Shown here: in pieces, positions 8,881-17,728 of the stretch
How the letters are laid out: each line of letters opens with the position of its first letter
Numbering within the stretch: the stretch's first letter is position 1
Source of the DNA: Flavobacteriales bacterium
Lineage (GTDB): Bacteria > Bacteroidota > Bacteroidia > Flavobacteriales_E > Vicingaceae
Assembly: GCA_020635795.1 (NCBI GenBank)
Contig: JACJZD010000002.1
Span: forward strand, 1 to 64,000
Direction: 5' to 3'
Length of the DNA stretch: 64,000 nucleotides
The notes under the pieces: generated by a model
The model's input: the letters and a program-made list of their open reading frames with translations, nothing else
Told to the model about the DNA's origin: nothing
Databases searched by the model: none
Made by a program: the position numbers and the translations under genes

Positions 8881-9636
8881 TTACTGAATGGTTGCTGTTT
8901 TACTCTGAACAGTTTCGTTTCCGTAATAAATATTTTTACCACCAAGCGTTTCGTTGGCGAATTTATAAGCTGCTACCTGAACAACAGTTGAACCATTATT
9001 TAAACTGCTTAATTCGCTTGCGCTAAAAGAACAAGAAGTAGCATTTCCTGCTAGAGTTTTAGAAACACCACCAATTAAAAATAGCACGGAATCAGCATTT
9101 GTAACGGTATTAACAGTTAAAGTATAACCACTAGCTTTTGTAATTGTTGCAGAACTTGTTACCTCACTAACAGTAGGAAATCCTAATGTTACAGATTTGG
9201 TAAATGCTCCGAATCCATTTGCCCCTGAAACATCCCAATTTACACCTGAAGAAAAATCTATTCCCGTAGGATTACTTGCTCCAATTGTATAAGAGTAGGA
9301 GTTGTTGGAATTTAACGTAAGGGTGTTGGTATTTAATTTTACTGTTCCAGCACTTACTAGGCTTGTACCATTATTGAATGCTGCAACACCCAAGCCAATT
9401 GTTGTAGTAATAGGTGGTAATCCTGTTATATTGGTAACAGATAATGATTTAACTGCCCAAAGTGATGCGTCAGCTCCTGCAAAGTTAGGTTGAGCATTAC
9501 CAGTTGTATTTCCTGTTGGTGTAGGAGTAGGTGTTGTTGTAGGAGTTGTAGTTGGTTCGGGTGCACTTTCATCTTTTGAGCATGAAAAGGCTACAGCTGC
9601 TGTTAATACAAATGCGAATAAAGTTTTTTTGTTCAT
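8881..9636 (-). CDS. Secreted lipoprotein with Thr/Pro-rich linker
   Basis: The 251-residue protein has a lipoprotein signal peptide (lipobox AVAFSC, Cys19), then a low-complexity PTTTPTTTPTPTPTG stretch (about 28-42). The remainder is a Ser/Thr/Asn-rich beta-type domain with repeated SYSYTIG, GYTLTV and VTNADSVLF strands. No enzyme motif is visible. It is probably anchored in the outer membrane with the beta domain outside. No specific family was recognised. Confidence 0.7.
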   Translation of the reverse strand: MNKKTLFAFVLTAAVAFSCSKDESAPEPTTTPTTTPTPTPTGNTTGNAQPNFAGADASLWAVKSLSVTNITGLPPITTTIGLGVAAFNNGTSLVSAGTVKLNTNTLTLNSNNSYSYTIGASNPTGIDFSSGVNWDVSGANGFGAFTKSVTLGFPTVSEVTSSATITKASGYTLTVNTVTNADSVLFLIGGVSKTLAGNATSCSFSASELSSLNNGSTVVQVAAYKFANETLGGKNIYYGNETVQSKTATIQ

Positions 9637-9723
9637 GAGTTTTTATTTAAAGTTTATAACTTCAAAAGTATAAGTAGAAAAACATAAACTCAATACGTCA
9701 AATGACGTAATTCTATAAAACAA

Positions 9724-9751
9724 AAAAGCAGGAAGAACTCTTCCTGCTTTT
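9724..9751 (-). terminator. Terminator for the yceI-like gene
   Basis: The arms AAAAGCAGGAAGA/TCTTCCTGCTTTT (13 bp each) enclose a 2-nt gap. It lies about 23 bases beyond the stop of the minus-strand gene, with T's on its minus-strand 3' side. The GCAGGAAGA core is the same as in the terminator at 8833-8856. Confidence 0.85.
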
Positions 9752-9773
9752 AACCCTATCAATCGTTTAAAAA

Positions 9774-10361
9774 TTACTGTGCAGCAATTTTAAACTTAAT
9801 GGTAAACTCATCGTTTATCATTTTGTCGCCTAGTCCTTCAAAAAATTTGCCGGAACCGTATTTAATATCATAAAGCGTTCTATCTACGTTTACTTCAGCG
9901 TAAGCGGCTAATTTACCGTCTTTCACTTCAATTTTTGCAGAAAACTCGATTGGTTTTGTAATGCCTTTTATGGTTAAATTTCCAGAGATTATGGAGTTTC
10001 CATCTTTACCTGGTGTTACTTTTAAAATATCCAATACTGCAGTATTGTGCTTTTCTACATCAAAAAAATCAGCATTTTTTAAATGTCCTACTAATTTGTC
10101 TGCCCACTCGCCTTTAAGGTCGGTACATAGTATTGATGTCATATCAATAGTAACTTTTCCTTTTTCTAGTTGACCATCGTGCAAGGCTAGTTTGCCTTCT
10201 TTTATCATTATGGTTCCAGTATGTTCGCCTGTTACTTTTTTTCCAATCCATTCAACACTACTAACTTTGTTGTTAATGGTTAATTCGCCATGATTATGAG
10301 CGTTTACAGAAAATGTAGTTGCTACAACCAATGCTATACTTAAAATAATTTGTTTACTCAT
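9774..10361 (-). CDS. YceI family periplasmic protein
   Basis: The 195-residue protein begins at the ATG at 10361 (MSKQIILSIALVVATTFSVNAH, a clean signal peptide). The frame is open to 10406 but the extra residues are hydrophilic. The YceI lipocalin-like barrel is recognisable from SSVEWIGKKVTGEHTGTI, the FDVEKHNTAVLDI segment, GNLTIKGITKPIEFSAKI and a final strand INDEFTIKFKI. YceI proteins bind isoprenoid-type lipids in the periplasm and are often induced by stress. A palindromic operator overlapping the likely promoter lies upstream at 10432-10452, and a strong terminator lies downstream, so the gene is probably monocistronic and controlled. Confidence 0.88.
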   Translation of the reverse strand: MSKQIILSIALVVATTFSVNAHNHGELTINNKVSSVEWIGKKVTGEHTGTIMIKEGKLALHDGQLEKGKVTIDMTSILCTDLKGEWADKLVGHLKNADFFDVEKHNTAVLDILKVTPGKDGNSIISGNLTIKGITKPIEFSAKIEVKDGKLAAYAEVNVDRTLYDIKYGSGKFFEGLGDKMINDEFTIKFKIAAQ

Positions 10362-10431
10362 GGTATTAAATTTTAGATTTTTGTATTCGTGAGATTTCGT
10401 GTTCATAATTTTTAAATTTATTAATTCGATA

Positions 10432-10452
10432 CAAATGTATGTATATACATTT
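10432..10452 (-). promoter_or_regulatory. Promoter -7 box overlapped by a palindromic operator (yceI)
   Basis: On the minus strand TACATTTG (10439-10432) fits the Bacteroidota -7 consensus TAnnTTTG. Overlapping it, AAATGTAT (10433-10440) and ATACATTT (10445-10452) form a perfect 8-bp inverted repeat with a GTAT spacer. A dyad on the -7 box is the arrangement expected for repression by a dimeric MarR-like protein. No such regulator is in the window. No TTG lies at a good -33 distance. Confidence 0.5.
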
Positions 10453-10538
10453 AATGTTAATACATTTTAACAAAAAATTAACGAAATAACAATTAGAAAT
10501 TTAATAACAAATTGATTATAAGCAGATTAATAAAAAAA

Positions 10539-10856
10539 TTATTTTTTTATTTTTTTCTCCCAAACTTGATATTTATAAACCGTATCGTTTGCATTAATGT
10601 AATAGATGTGCTCTATTGCTACGGTTTTTTTTGGTTTAGATTCTGGAGTGGTTGGTTTATTGCCAAAGTATTCTTCAATGGTAGTGTAGATGTAAGCTTC
10701 AGAGTTGTCAAAAATCATAATTTTTTTAGCAACCCCTTTTTCTTTAATCAGTTGAGTTTTAGTTTTCCCAACAAGAGGTGAAGAATAGGTAATAGGACCC
10801 TTGGGAGAACACCCAAAAACAAAAAGCACTATTAATATGAAATATAGAAACTTCAT
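10539..10856 (-). CDS. Small lipoprotein of unknown function
   Basis: This is a 105-residue protein. Its signal peptide ends in lipobox VFGC (Cys16). The rest is basic and beta-rich (IEHIYYINANDTVYKYQVWEKKIKK). The middle, VGKTKTQLIKEKGVAKKIMIFDN...YIYTT, recalls small outer-membrane lipoproteins of the SmpA/BamE-like fold, but that is only a shape resemblance. It lies between yceI and cvpA on the same strand. Confidence 0.65.
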   Translation of the reverse strand: MKFLYFILIVLFVFGCSPKGPITYSSPLVGKTKTQLIKEKGVAKKIMIFDNSEAYIYTTIEEYFGNKPTTPESKPKKTVAIEHIYYINANDTVYKYQVWEKKIKK

Positions 10857-10894
10857 ATCATAAAGGTAATTAAAGAAATGAATATTAAAAATGA

Positions 10895-11434
10895 CTATTT
10901 AGCAATTTCATGTTCTATTACTTGTTCAGTAATGGTTGAGGTGTCTAACTTTAAGTCTTTAATTCCTGGAATTAACAATTGCGAAAGTTTCTCGATGGGT
11001 TGATACAACAACGATGCTTCTTTTTTTTCATTACTTATAAATTCTATTTCGTTGTTAAACACATTAATTAAATTTAACACAATACTTAAAATAAAAGCAA
11101 ATTTTAACACACCAAAAATTAACCCAAACAATTTATTTACAAAGCCCAAGGCAGCCTTCTTTAAAATACCTTGTAACAACTTTGCTAATGCAAAAACTGC
11201 AACAACAATAATTATAAAAGTTAACGAAAATGAAATAATCGGCATTAGTTTGTTCGAGATGTCAAACAATTTACTCAAGTATTCTGCTGATAGATATGAG
11301 AATTTTAAACCACCCCAAACACCCAGTCCTAAAGCAACAAATGAGGCTATTTCTATTACAAAGCCTTTGGTAAAGCCTTTGTAAGCACCCCATAGCAGCG
11401 GAATTATAAAAATAATGTCGAAAAAATTCATCAT
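10895..11434 (-). CDS. CvpA family membrane protein
   Basis: The protein has 179 residues and about four membrane segments, with the CvpA start FFDIIFIIPLLWGAYKGFTKGFVIEIAS and the long third/fourth helix pair. Two consecutive ATGs (11434, 11431) are possible starts. On the minus strand TAGTTTTG (11444-11437) lies just upstream, so the mRNA would have almost no leader. CvpA proteins are inner-membrane proteins linked to colicin V export and envelope homeostasis; the molecular role here is inferred from family only. Confidence 0.8.
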   Translation of the reverse strand: MMNFFDIIFIIPLLWGAYKGFTKGFVIEIASFVALGLGVWGGLKFSYLSAEYLSKLFDISNKLMPIISFSLTFIIIVVAVFALAKLLQGILKKAALGFVNKLFGLIFGVLKFAFILSIVLNLINVFNNEIEFISNEKKEASLLYQPIEKLSQLLIPGIKDLKLDTSTITEQVIEHEIAK

Positions 11435-11533
11435 TTCAAAACTAAAGGTTTGAAGATATCAACTAACAACTAATAATTCTTTTTTATCAAAAGAACATTG
11501 TTTATACCGCAATTATGTACTTAATTTTACGGT

Positions 11534-11866
11534 ATGGAAATGGATTTAAATATTGAATGGGTAAAAGTGCAATTGTTTATGCGGAAGCGTTTTGATGAGG
11601 TTTTAGATGTTCAAACTATTTTGTATATGATTGGGCTTCAAGAATTAGGTAAAAACCACCAGCTATTTAAAAAAGAGCAAAAAATTGATATTATTCATAT
11701 AGGTGTGTGTACCGTTTTAATGCCTTATGGCTATTATCAAAAACTTGGATTGGATAATGAAGGTTGGCCACATTTTAAAAACATAAAAAAACTCCCCAAC
11801 CATTTGGTAGGAGAGTCTCAAGATAATTTTATGAAAAAGGCAATTATAGAATACCTTAAATTATAA
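11534..11866 (+). CDS. Conserved hypothetical protein, 110 aa
   Basis: This is a small soluble protein (IEWVKVQLFMRKRFDEVLDVQTILYMIGLQELG...EKQDIIHIGVCTVL-like pattern, then GYYQKLGLDNEGWPHF). The helical N-terminal half and the GWPHF motif recall a short conserved family seen in many Bacteroidota genomes, for which I know no function. No signal peptide or membrane segment is present. It stands alone between two minus-strand genes. Confidence 0.65.
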   Translation: MEMDLNIEWVKVQLFMRKRFDEVLDVQTILYMIGLQELGKNHQLFKKEQKIDIIHIGVCTVLMPYGYYQKLGLDNEGWPHFKNIKKLPNHLVGESQDNFMKKAIIEYLKL

Positions 11867-11868
11867 TA

Positions 11869-12291
11869 TTATTTTAAATATAAGTTTTCCTTATAGTCGT
11901 TATCTTCACTTCTTTGTCTTACACTTTCAATTTTAACTACTTTGTGTCCGCTTAAAGAGTCTGTTACTGTATAAAGCGCACCCAAAGAATCAACCAATTG
12001 TGTAGACCTATAGTAAACAACGTCCACATCTAAAACAGCAGAAAATTTAAAGTCAAATTTTACATAACCAGCTGCATCTGTAGTTCCTGTTTTGTCCATT
12101 TCAGCTTCATTAACAGTTCCTCCTAAGGCATTGTCGCCAGGCCAAGCATGAACTATAGCACCAGAGGCGGGCACACCTTTTTCATCAATTACAGTAATAT
12201 GTAAACTTGGCGAACGTTCTTTAGCACACGAAAATGCAAATACTCCGATTAGCATTAACAATACAAGTCTGAAATTATTTTTGTGTATCAT
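11869..12291 (-). CDS. Lipoprotein with Ig-like (carboxypeptidase-regulatory type) domain
   Basis: This is a 140-residue lipoprotein (lipobox VFAFSC, Cys22). The mature part LHITVIDEKGVPASGAIVHAW...TDAAGYVKFDFKF follows the pattern of carboxypeptidase regulatory-like/Ig-like beta sandwiches used in Bacteroidota surface proteins. TATCTTTG on the minus strand (12318-12311) is a candidate -7 box 20 bases before the ATG. It is divergent from the cyclophilin gene. No catalytic motif is seen. Confidence 0.7.
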   Translation of the reverse strand: MIHKNNFRLVLLMLIGVFAFSCAKERSPSLHITVIDEKGVPASGAIVHAWPGDNALGGTVNEAEMDKTGTTDAAGYVKFDFKFSAVLDVDVVYYRSTQLVDSLGALYTVTDSLSGHKVVKIESVRQRSEDNDYKENLYLK

Positions 12292-12372
12292 TTTGTTTTA
12301 TTTTAGTACTCAAAGATATAATTATATATAATTATTAGCTTTGTAACTAACAAATATAATAATAATTAGTTT

Positions 12373-13062
12373 ATGAATAAATTTTTTTCCTGCATCATCT
12401 TTGCTCTTGTTTTACTTATATCCTCTAATACTTTTGCTCAAAAAAGTGAGAAACAAACATTAATTCTAATTTCTACAAGCTTTGGGGATATTAAAATTAA
12501 GCTTTACAACGAAACACCAAAACACAGGGATAATTTTATAAAATTGGTAAAAAATGGAACACTAAATGAAACATTGTTCCACAGAGTTATAAAAGATTTT
12601 ATGATCCAAGGCGGAGATCCAGATTCTAAAAATGCTGAAAAAGGGGTTGCTTTAGGTGAAGGAGGTTTAGGTTATACTATTCCGGCAGAGTTTAATTCCT
12701 CATTAATACATAAAAAAGGAGTTTTGGCTGGAGCTAGAGAAAGTGATGATGTAAATCCAGAAAAAGCATCTTCAAGTTGCCAGTTTTATATTGTTCAAGG
12801 CAGAACATTTACAAGGGCAGAAATTGAAAAAATGCTCAAAGGAAAAAATGCAAAACGCGAAGATAAAATTGAATATACAGAGGAGCAGTTTAAAACCTAT
12901 GAAACTATTGGTGGAACTCCACATTTAGACATGGATTATACCATTTTTGGAGAAGTAGTTGAAGGGTTAGATGTTGTGGATAAAATAGCTGAAGTAAAGA
13001 AAGATAAGAGAGATAGACCTATAGAAGATGTAAAAATGACCATTAAAATTGTAAAGAAATAA
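12373..13062 (+). CDS. Periplasmic cyclophilin-type peptidyl-prolyl isomerase
   Basis: The 229-residue protein has a signal peptide (ends SNTFAQ) and a cyclophilin core: FHRVIKDFMIQGGDP, ASSSCQFYIVQGR and DYTIFGEVVEGLDVVDKIA. FHRVIKDFMIQGGDP holds the catalytic arginine and the Q-G-G of the active site. An insert of about 30 charged residues (AEIEKMLKGKNAKREDKIEYTEEQFKTYE in two runs) sits between the last two motifs, as in many Bacteroidota forms. It catalyses proline isomerisation during folding of exported proteins. Confidence 0.9.
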   Translation: MNKFFSCIIFALVLLISSNTFAQKSEKQTLILISTSFGDIKIKLYNETPKHRDNFIKLVKNGTLNETLFHRVIKDFMIQGGDPDSKNAEKGVALGEGGLGYTIPAEFNSSLIHKKGVLAGARESDDVNPEKASSSCQFYIVQGRTFTRAEIEKMLKGKNAKREDKIEYTEEQFKTYETIGGTPHLDMDYTIFGEVVEGLDVVDKIAEVKKDKRDRPIEDVKMTIKIVKK

Positions 13063-13064
13063 AG

Positions 13065-13092
13065 CCCCCAACCTCCCCGAAGGGGAGGAGTT
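13065..13092. repeat. Dispersed repeat, first-hairpin-only copy
   Basis: CCTCCCC-GAA-GGGGAGG (13072-13088) directly follows the cyclophilin stop. It matches the first hairpin of the complete unit at 7437-7495, but the second hairpin is absent. Confidence 0.65.
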
Positions 13093-13116
13093 ATGGGTTA
13101 ACGAAATAAAAAACAA

Positions 13117-14139
13117 ATGAAAACACGTTTAAACGAATTATTACAAGAAGTAGAAATTTTCTCTGCTCAATCGTTAGACCAAGTGGAGCAATTCCGTATT
13201 AAAATATTGGGTAGCAAAGGGGTTTTAAAAGAGTTGTTTGCTGATTTTAAAAATGTGGCTAGCGAAGAAAAAAGAGAAGTAGGTCAATTAATTAATCAGG
13301 TTAAAGAGAATGCTCAATCAAAAATAGATGAGTTTAAAGCTTTATTGGAAAATACAACAACCGTTGCAGAAAATATTGATTTAACCAAACCTGGTTTTCC
13401 CTACAATGTTGGTAGTCGACACCCTATTTCATTGGTTAAAAATGAGATTATTGAAATTTTTTCTCGCATTGGTTTTACTGTTTCCGAAGGTCCAGAAATT
13501 GAAGATGATTGGCACAATTTTTCAGCATTAAATTTCCCACCAGAACATCCTGCAAGAGATATGCAAGATACTTTTTTTGTGGAGGCAGAAACTGGTGAAA
13601 TGGCATTAAGAACACACACTTCGTCGGTACAAGTTCGTATTATGGAAAATTCAAAACCACCCATTCGTACACTTTCTCCAGGAAGAGTTTACCGTAATGA
13701 AGCTATTTCTGCTCGTGCGCACTGTTTTTTTCATCAGGTAGAAGGCTTGTATATTGCAGAAAACGTTTCGTTTGCTGATTTAAAACAAACCTTATTGTAT
13801 TTTGCTAAAGAAATGTTTGGCGAACAAACCGAAATTCGTTTGCGTCCATCCTATTTCCCTTTTACAGAACCTAGTGCTGAGGTAGATGTTTCGTGTTCTG
13901 TCTGCAACAGTAAAGGTTGTAATGTTTGTAAGTATTCTGGGTTTCTAGAAATTTTAGGATGCGGAATGGTTGATCCAAATGTGCTTGAAAATTGTGGAAT
14001 AGATAGCAAAAAATATTCAGGATTTGCTTTTGGTATGGGGGTTGAACGAATAGCCATGTTAAAGTATAAGATTAACGATTTACGTTTATTTTCTGAAGGC
14101 GATGTCCGCTTTTTAGGCCAGTTTAAAGCTGCTCAATAA
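13117..14139 (+). CDS. pheS: Phenylalanyl-tRNA synthetase alpha subunit
   Basis: At 340 residues it is the usual PheS length. It has an N-terminal coiled coil (about 1-90) and a class II catalytic core with HPISLVKNEIIEIFSRIGF, the motif 2 region RNEAISARAHCFFHQVEGLYI and motif 3 GFAFGMGVERIAMLKY. PFTEPSAEVDVSC and a CxxC-type cluster (SCSVCNSKGCNVCKYSGFLE) match the family. It charges tRNA-Phe together with PheT, which is not in the window, so pheS and pheT are unlinked here. Confidence 0.97.
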   Translation: MKTRLNELLQEVEIFSAQSLDQVEQFRIKILGSKGVLKELFADFKNVASEEKREVGQLINQVKENAQSKIDEFKALLENTTTVAENIDLTKPGFPYNVGSRHPISLVKNEIIEIFSRIGFTVSEGPEIEDDWHNFSALNFPPEHPARDMQDTFFVEAETGEMALRTHTSSVQVRIMENSKPPIRTLSPGRVYRNEAISARAHCFFHQVEGLYIAENVSFADLKQTLLYFAKEMFGEQTEIRLRPSYFPFTEPSAEVDVSCSVCNSKGCNVCKYSGFLEILGCGMVDPNVLENCGIDSKKYSGFAFGMGVERIAMLKYKINDLRLFSEGDVRFLGQFKAAQ

Positions 14140-14146
14140 CATTAAA

Positions 14147-15979
14147 ATGATAAGAAGCTGTTTAATCTTCTGTTTATTGTTTTTTGCTAGTTTTTTAATT
14201 GCCCAAACCAATTATTTAGATAGCGTAGAACAATCAATTCAAAATTTATCTGCAGAAGACCAAATTAAAGCGGTTTTAAATTTACCTTATGATAAAGTAG
14301 TTGCTAATACAACCAAAGCAGAGACAATATATCTAGAAGCGTTAAATAAATCAAAAAAATTAAATAATCAAGAATTTGAAGCAGATGTATACAATCAATT
14401 GGCTCTGGTTTATGGATTTTTAGGCAATTATGACAAACGTATAGGGTATAATATTAAAGCCATTAAAATTTATGAAAAATTAGGCAATAAATCGAAAGCT
14501 GGTTCAACTTATGGTGGGCTTGGCTTTTCAATGTACAGAAGAGACATTGAAAAAGCTAAGATGTATATGCAAAAAGGAATGAAACAATTGGAAGAAGCTA
14601 AAGACTATGAAGCTTTAAATCCAACTTATGACAATTATGGAATTGTGCAAGAAGTTTCTGGTAATGTTGATAGCGCCATATTTTACTATAATAAGGCATT
14701 AGTTTTAAAAAGAAATCAAAACGACAGTATAGGTATACCTTTTGCCCTAGGACATTTATCTGGAGCTTATCTGGTAAAAAAAGATTTTGCAACTTCAAAA
14801 AAATACTTAGACGAATCATATAGTATTCGCACAAAAAGAAATGACACATATGGTATTGCTGAATGTATGGTGCTTTATGCCGACTTTTATTATGCCCAAA
14901 AAAACTATAAAGAAGCTGCCACTTGGTTTACTAGCTGTTATAAAACTGCAATTGAAAACAAGTATATTCATTTAGCACAATATGCAGCTGAATTTTTATC
15001 CATTTGTCACGAAAAACAGGGGCATACTAGTGAAGCGATTAACTATTTAAAAATTCAACAATCACTAAAAGATTCTTTGATTAATGAAAACACTAATAAA
15101 GCTATTGCTGAATTAGAGATTCAATTTGAAACAGAAAAGAAAGAAAAACAAATTATTGAACAAAAAGTAAAAATTACTGAACAAGAATTAAAACACAAAA
15201 AAAGGACCAATCAATTAGTAATTCTCATATCCATTTTATTATTGGTAATCGTAGCGAGCTACTTCATATACAAGCAGCAAAAATTAAAGCAGCAAAGGTT
15301 AATTGAAGAAAACAGGTTAAAAGACCAATTGGCTAAAGTGAAAATACAAAACGAATTGCACGAAGAACGATTAAGAATTTCTCGTGATTTACATGATAAC
15401 ATTGGTTCGCAATTAACTTTTATTATTTCTTCGGTAGATAATATGAAGTATTTATTTAAAAATACTGACGAAAAGTTGAACAACAAACTAGTAGATATCT
15501 CAATTTTTACACGAACAACCATTACACAATTGCGTGATACCATTTGGGCGTTGAATAAAGACGACATTACCTTCGACGATTTAAAATCGAGGTTGTACAA
15601 TTATATTGAACAAGCTAAATCTGCTCAAGAAAAAATTCAATTTGAATTCGATAATCAATTAAACAATAACTTTTCGCTCAATGCTATTCAAGGGGTTAAT
15701 TTGTATAGGGTTGTACAAGAAGCCATTAATAATGCAATAAAATATTCCGTAGCATCAAAAATCACCCTTAAAATTACCGAAACAAACTCCGAAATTAATA
15801 TTGAAGTAATTGATGATGGAATTGGGTTTGAATGGAATAAAATAAGTGCTGGTAATGGATTACAAAACATGAAAAACAGGGCAGAAAAAATCAACACCAT
15901 CATAAGAATTGAATCTAAACCTAGCGAAGGAACGAAAATTAGCTTAACTTTAAAGAAAGATACGCTAAATGCCGTATAG
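14147..15979 (+). CDS. TPR-containing membrane sensor histidine kinase
   Basis: The 610-residue protein has a signal peptide (ends LIAQ) and about six tetratricopeptide repeats (about 60-310: YNQLALVYGFLGNYDKRIGYN, AIFYYNKALVLKRN and others). A coiled coil, one membrane helix (about 362-381) and a HisKA_3-type dimerisation helix follow, with phosphoacceptor H416 in SRDLHDNIGSQL. The ATPase domain has N-box EAINNAIKYS, G1 DDGIGFEW and G2 GNGLQNMKNRA. The periplasmic TPR sensor and NarL-type kinase core are typical of Bacteroidota. It starts 7 bases after pheS, and its regulator follows 43 bases later. The signal is unknown. Confidence 0.92.
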   Translation: MIRSCLIFCLLFFASFLIAQTNYLDSVEQSIQNLSAEDQIKAVLNLPYDKVVANTTKAETIYLEALNKSKKLNNQEFEADVYNQLALVYGFLGNYDKRIGYNIKAIKIYEKLGNKSKAGSTYGGLGFSMYRRDIEKAKMYMQKGMKQLEEAKDYEALNPTYDNYGIVQEVSGNVDSAIFYYNKALVLKRNQNDSIGIPFALGHLSGAYLVKKDFATSKKYLDESYSIRTKRNDTYGIAECMVLYADFYYAQKNYKEAATWFTSCYKTAIENKYIHLAQYAAEFLSICHEKQGHTSEAINYLKIQQSLKDSLINENTNKAIAELEIQFETEKKEKQIIEQKVKITEQELKHKKRTNQLVILISILLLVIVASYFIYKQQKLKQQRLIEENRLKDQLAKVKIQNELHEERLRISRDLHDNIGSQLTFIISSVDNMKYLFKNTDEKLNNKLVDISIFTRTTITQLRDTIWALNKDDITFDDLKSRLYNYIEQAKSAQEKIQFEFDNQLNNNFSLNAIQGVNLYRVVQEAINNAIKYSVASKITLKITETNSEINIEVIDDGIGFEWNKISAGNGLQNMKNRAEKINTIIRIESKPSEGTKISLTLKKDTLNAV

Positions 15980-16022
15980 TTTCAGATGGTATTCGAGCGT
16001 ACTTTTGATTAAAAATTAAATT

Positions 16023-16676
16023 ATGCAAATTAAAATAGCCATTGCTGAAGATAATGCTTTTTTAGCTCAATCCATTCAAGAACGTATTTCGTTTTTCGAC
16101 GATTTAAAATTTAAATTTAGAGGTGCTAATGGTGCTGAACTGATTGGAAAGTTAGAGGCCGACCATGTTATTGATGTTATTTTAATGGACATTCAAATGC
16201 CAGAAATGGATGGTATCAGAGCTACAGAATTAATTAAAAACAAGTATCCTCACATTAAAGTTGTAATGTTAACCGTAATGGATGACGACGATAATATTTT
16301 TAATTCAATTAAAGCTGGTGCTGATGGTTATTTGTTAAAAGAAACGAATCCAGAAGAATTGCACAACAGTATTTTACAAGTTATGGAGGGAGGCGCGGCA
16401 ATGACTCCATCAATAGCCCTAAAAACATTGAATTTATTACGTTTCCCCGAACGAATGACAACCGATAAAATACAACTAGAAGAAATAGCTTTAAGCAAAA
16501 GAGAAGTGGAGATTTTAGAGCAACTTTCTAAAGGGTTAAACTACCAAAATATTGCTGACAATCTAGTTATTAGTCCTTCAACAGTGCGTAAACATATCGA
16601 AAACATTTATAAAAAATTACAAGTACACAACAAAATAGAAGCTATTCAAAAGGCAATGAAACACAATATTTTGTAA
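16023..16676 (+). CDS. NarL/FixJ-type response regulator
   Basis: The 217-residue protein has a receiver domain with acidic pocket AEDN, phosphoacceptor D56 in ILMDIQMPEMDG, the T/S residue in VVMLTVMDD and K in YLLKETNPEE. A LuxR-type helix-turn-helix (LSKREVEILEQLSKGLNYQN...STVRKHIENIYKKL) spans about 155-215. It is the partner of the TPR histidine kinase just upstream. Target genes cannot be read from the sequence. Confidence 0.95.
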   Translation: MQIKIAIAEDNAFLAQSIQERISFFDDLKFKFRGANGAELIGKLEADHVIDVILMDIQMPEMDGIRATELIKNKYPHIKVVMLTVMDDDDNIFNSIKAGADGYLLKETNPEELHNSILQVMEGGAAMTPSIALKTLNLLRFPERMTTDKIQLEEIALSKREVEILEQLSKGLNYQNIADNLVISPSTVRKHIENIYKKLQVHNKIEAIQKAMKHNIL

Positions 16677-16718
16677 ATAAATAGCTTGTTTTTTTTCTGC
16701 AATACTCTGCAAATAAAC

Positions 16719-16726
16719 TATTTTTG
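16719..16726 (+). promoter_or_regulatory. Candidate -7 box (TATTTTTG)
   Basis: It fits TAnnTTTG and ends five bases before the ATG of the DUF4271 gene. No TTG lies at the usual distance upstream, so this is only a candidate. Confidence 0.35.
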
Positions 16727-16731
16727 TAGAG

Positions 16732-17691
16732 ATGCTTGTTTTTCATAATATATCTCAACAAAATGATTCTGTTAATGTCGTAAAAAAAGACAGTAACAAA
16801 CCTATGTTAGAGTTGATGAAAGTCGAAGATAGCTCAGGGTTAGTTGTCAAAAAAAAAAAGACACCTCAAACAGCTATTGCTACTCCTGTTACACAAATAG
16901 TTCAAAATGACACTTTAGTTCAAGATAGTATTGTTACTGACAGCAGTACGTTTCAATTAGGAAATACTACAGCTATTCCTATTAGAAAAGCAATTGTAAC
17001 AAAGAAAAATACAACGGCTGCAGAAACTAAAATTGCTTTTGAGCCTACGTTAAAAAAAACCACAGAAACTTTTTGGCCATCTGTTGTTTTAACAACAGCG
17101 TTATTGTTGCTTGGATTTACTAAAGCATTTGGAGCTAAACGTTTTACACAAATTTACAAATCACTTTTTTCCAGTTATTCAGCTCATGAGGTGGTTCGTG
17201 AAGAAAAGGTTTTTTTTCATCGGGTAAACCTGATGTTGTTCTTTGTTTATGTGTTTATTATCTCACTCTTTATCTATTTTGTTTCAACATTAATAAACCC
17301 TAACAGTTACAATGCGCTGTTGTTTCCAATAATTATGCTTGGTGTAATTGTAGCTTATTTAGTAAAATTTGGGGCAAACGCCATTCTTGCTTTTTTGTTT
17401 GCACAGTCGCCAATGGTTCCCTACTATTCTTACAATGTATTGTTGTATAATTATGTGTTGGGTATTTTATTGTTGCCTTCTATGGCATTGATTTATTTTT
17501 CTGATTTTCATAGCAATGCTATACTAATGTATGTAATTTTGCCATTAATTGGTTTAATTCTGCTAATCAGGTTTATACGATTTTTTGCCATTGGAATTTC
17601 TAACAATCTTTCTATATTATATATTATTTTGTACATTTGCACGCTCGAAATTTTACCATTGGTCGTTTTAGGGAAGTTTTTTATCCCTTAA
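16732..17691 (+). CDS. DUF4271 family membrane protein
   Basis: The 319-residue protein has a polar N-terminal region of about 105 residues rich in Thr/Asp/Lys, then about six membrane helices from TFWPSVVLTTALLLLGFTKAF onward. The layout and its place directly before hemD match the DUF4271 family, which commonly precedes uroporphyrinogen-III synthase in Flavobacteriia. The function is unknown; the neighbourhood suggests co-expression with HemD but does not show a role in heme synthesis. Confidence 0.75.
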   Translation: MLVFHNISQQNDSVNVVKKDSNKPMLELMKVEDSSGLVVKKKKTPQTAIATPVTQIVQNDTLVQDSIVTDSSTFQLGNTTAIPIRKAIVTKKNTTAAETKIAFEPTLKKTTETFWPSVVLTTALLLLGFTKAFGAKRFTQIYKSLFSSYSAHEVVREEKVFFHRVNLMLFFVYVFIISLFIYFVSTLINPNSYNALLFPIIMLGVIVAYLVKFGANAILAFLFAQSPMVPYYSYNVLLYNYVLGILLLPSMALIYFSDFHSNAILMYVILPLIGLILLIRFIRFFAIGISNNLSILYIILYICTLEILPLVVLGKFFIP

Positions 17692-17728
17692 AATTGCTGA
17701 TTCGACTAATAAACAAAAAGTTAGGAAG

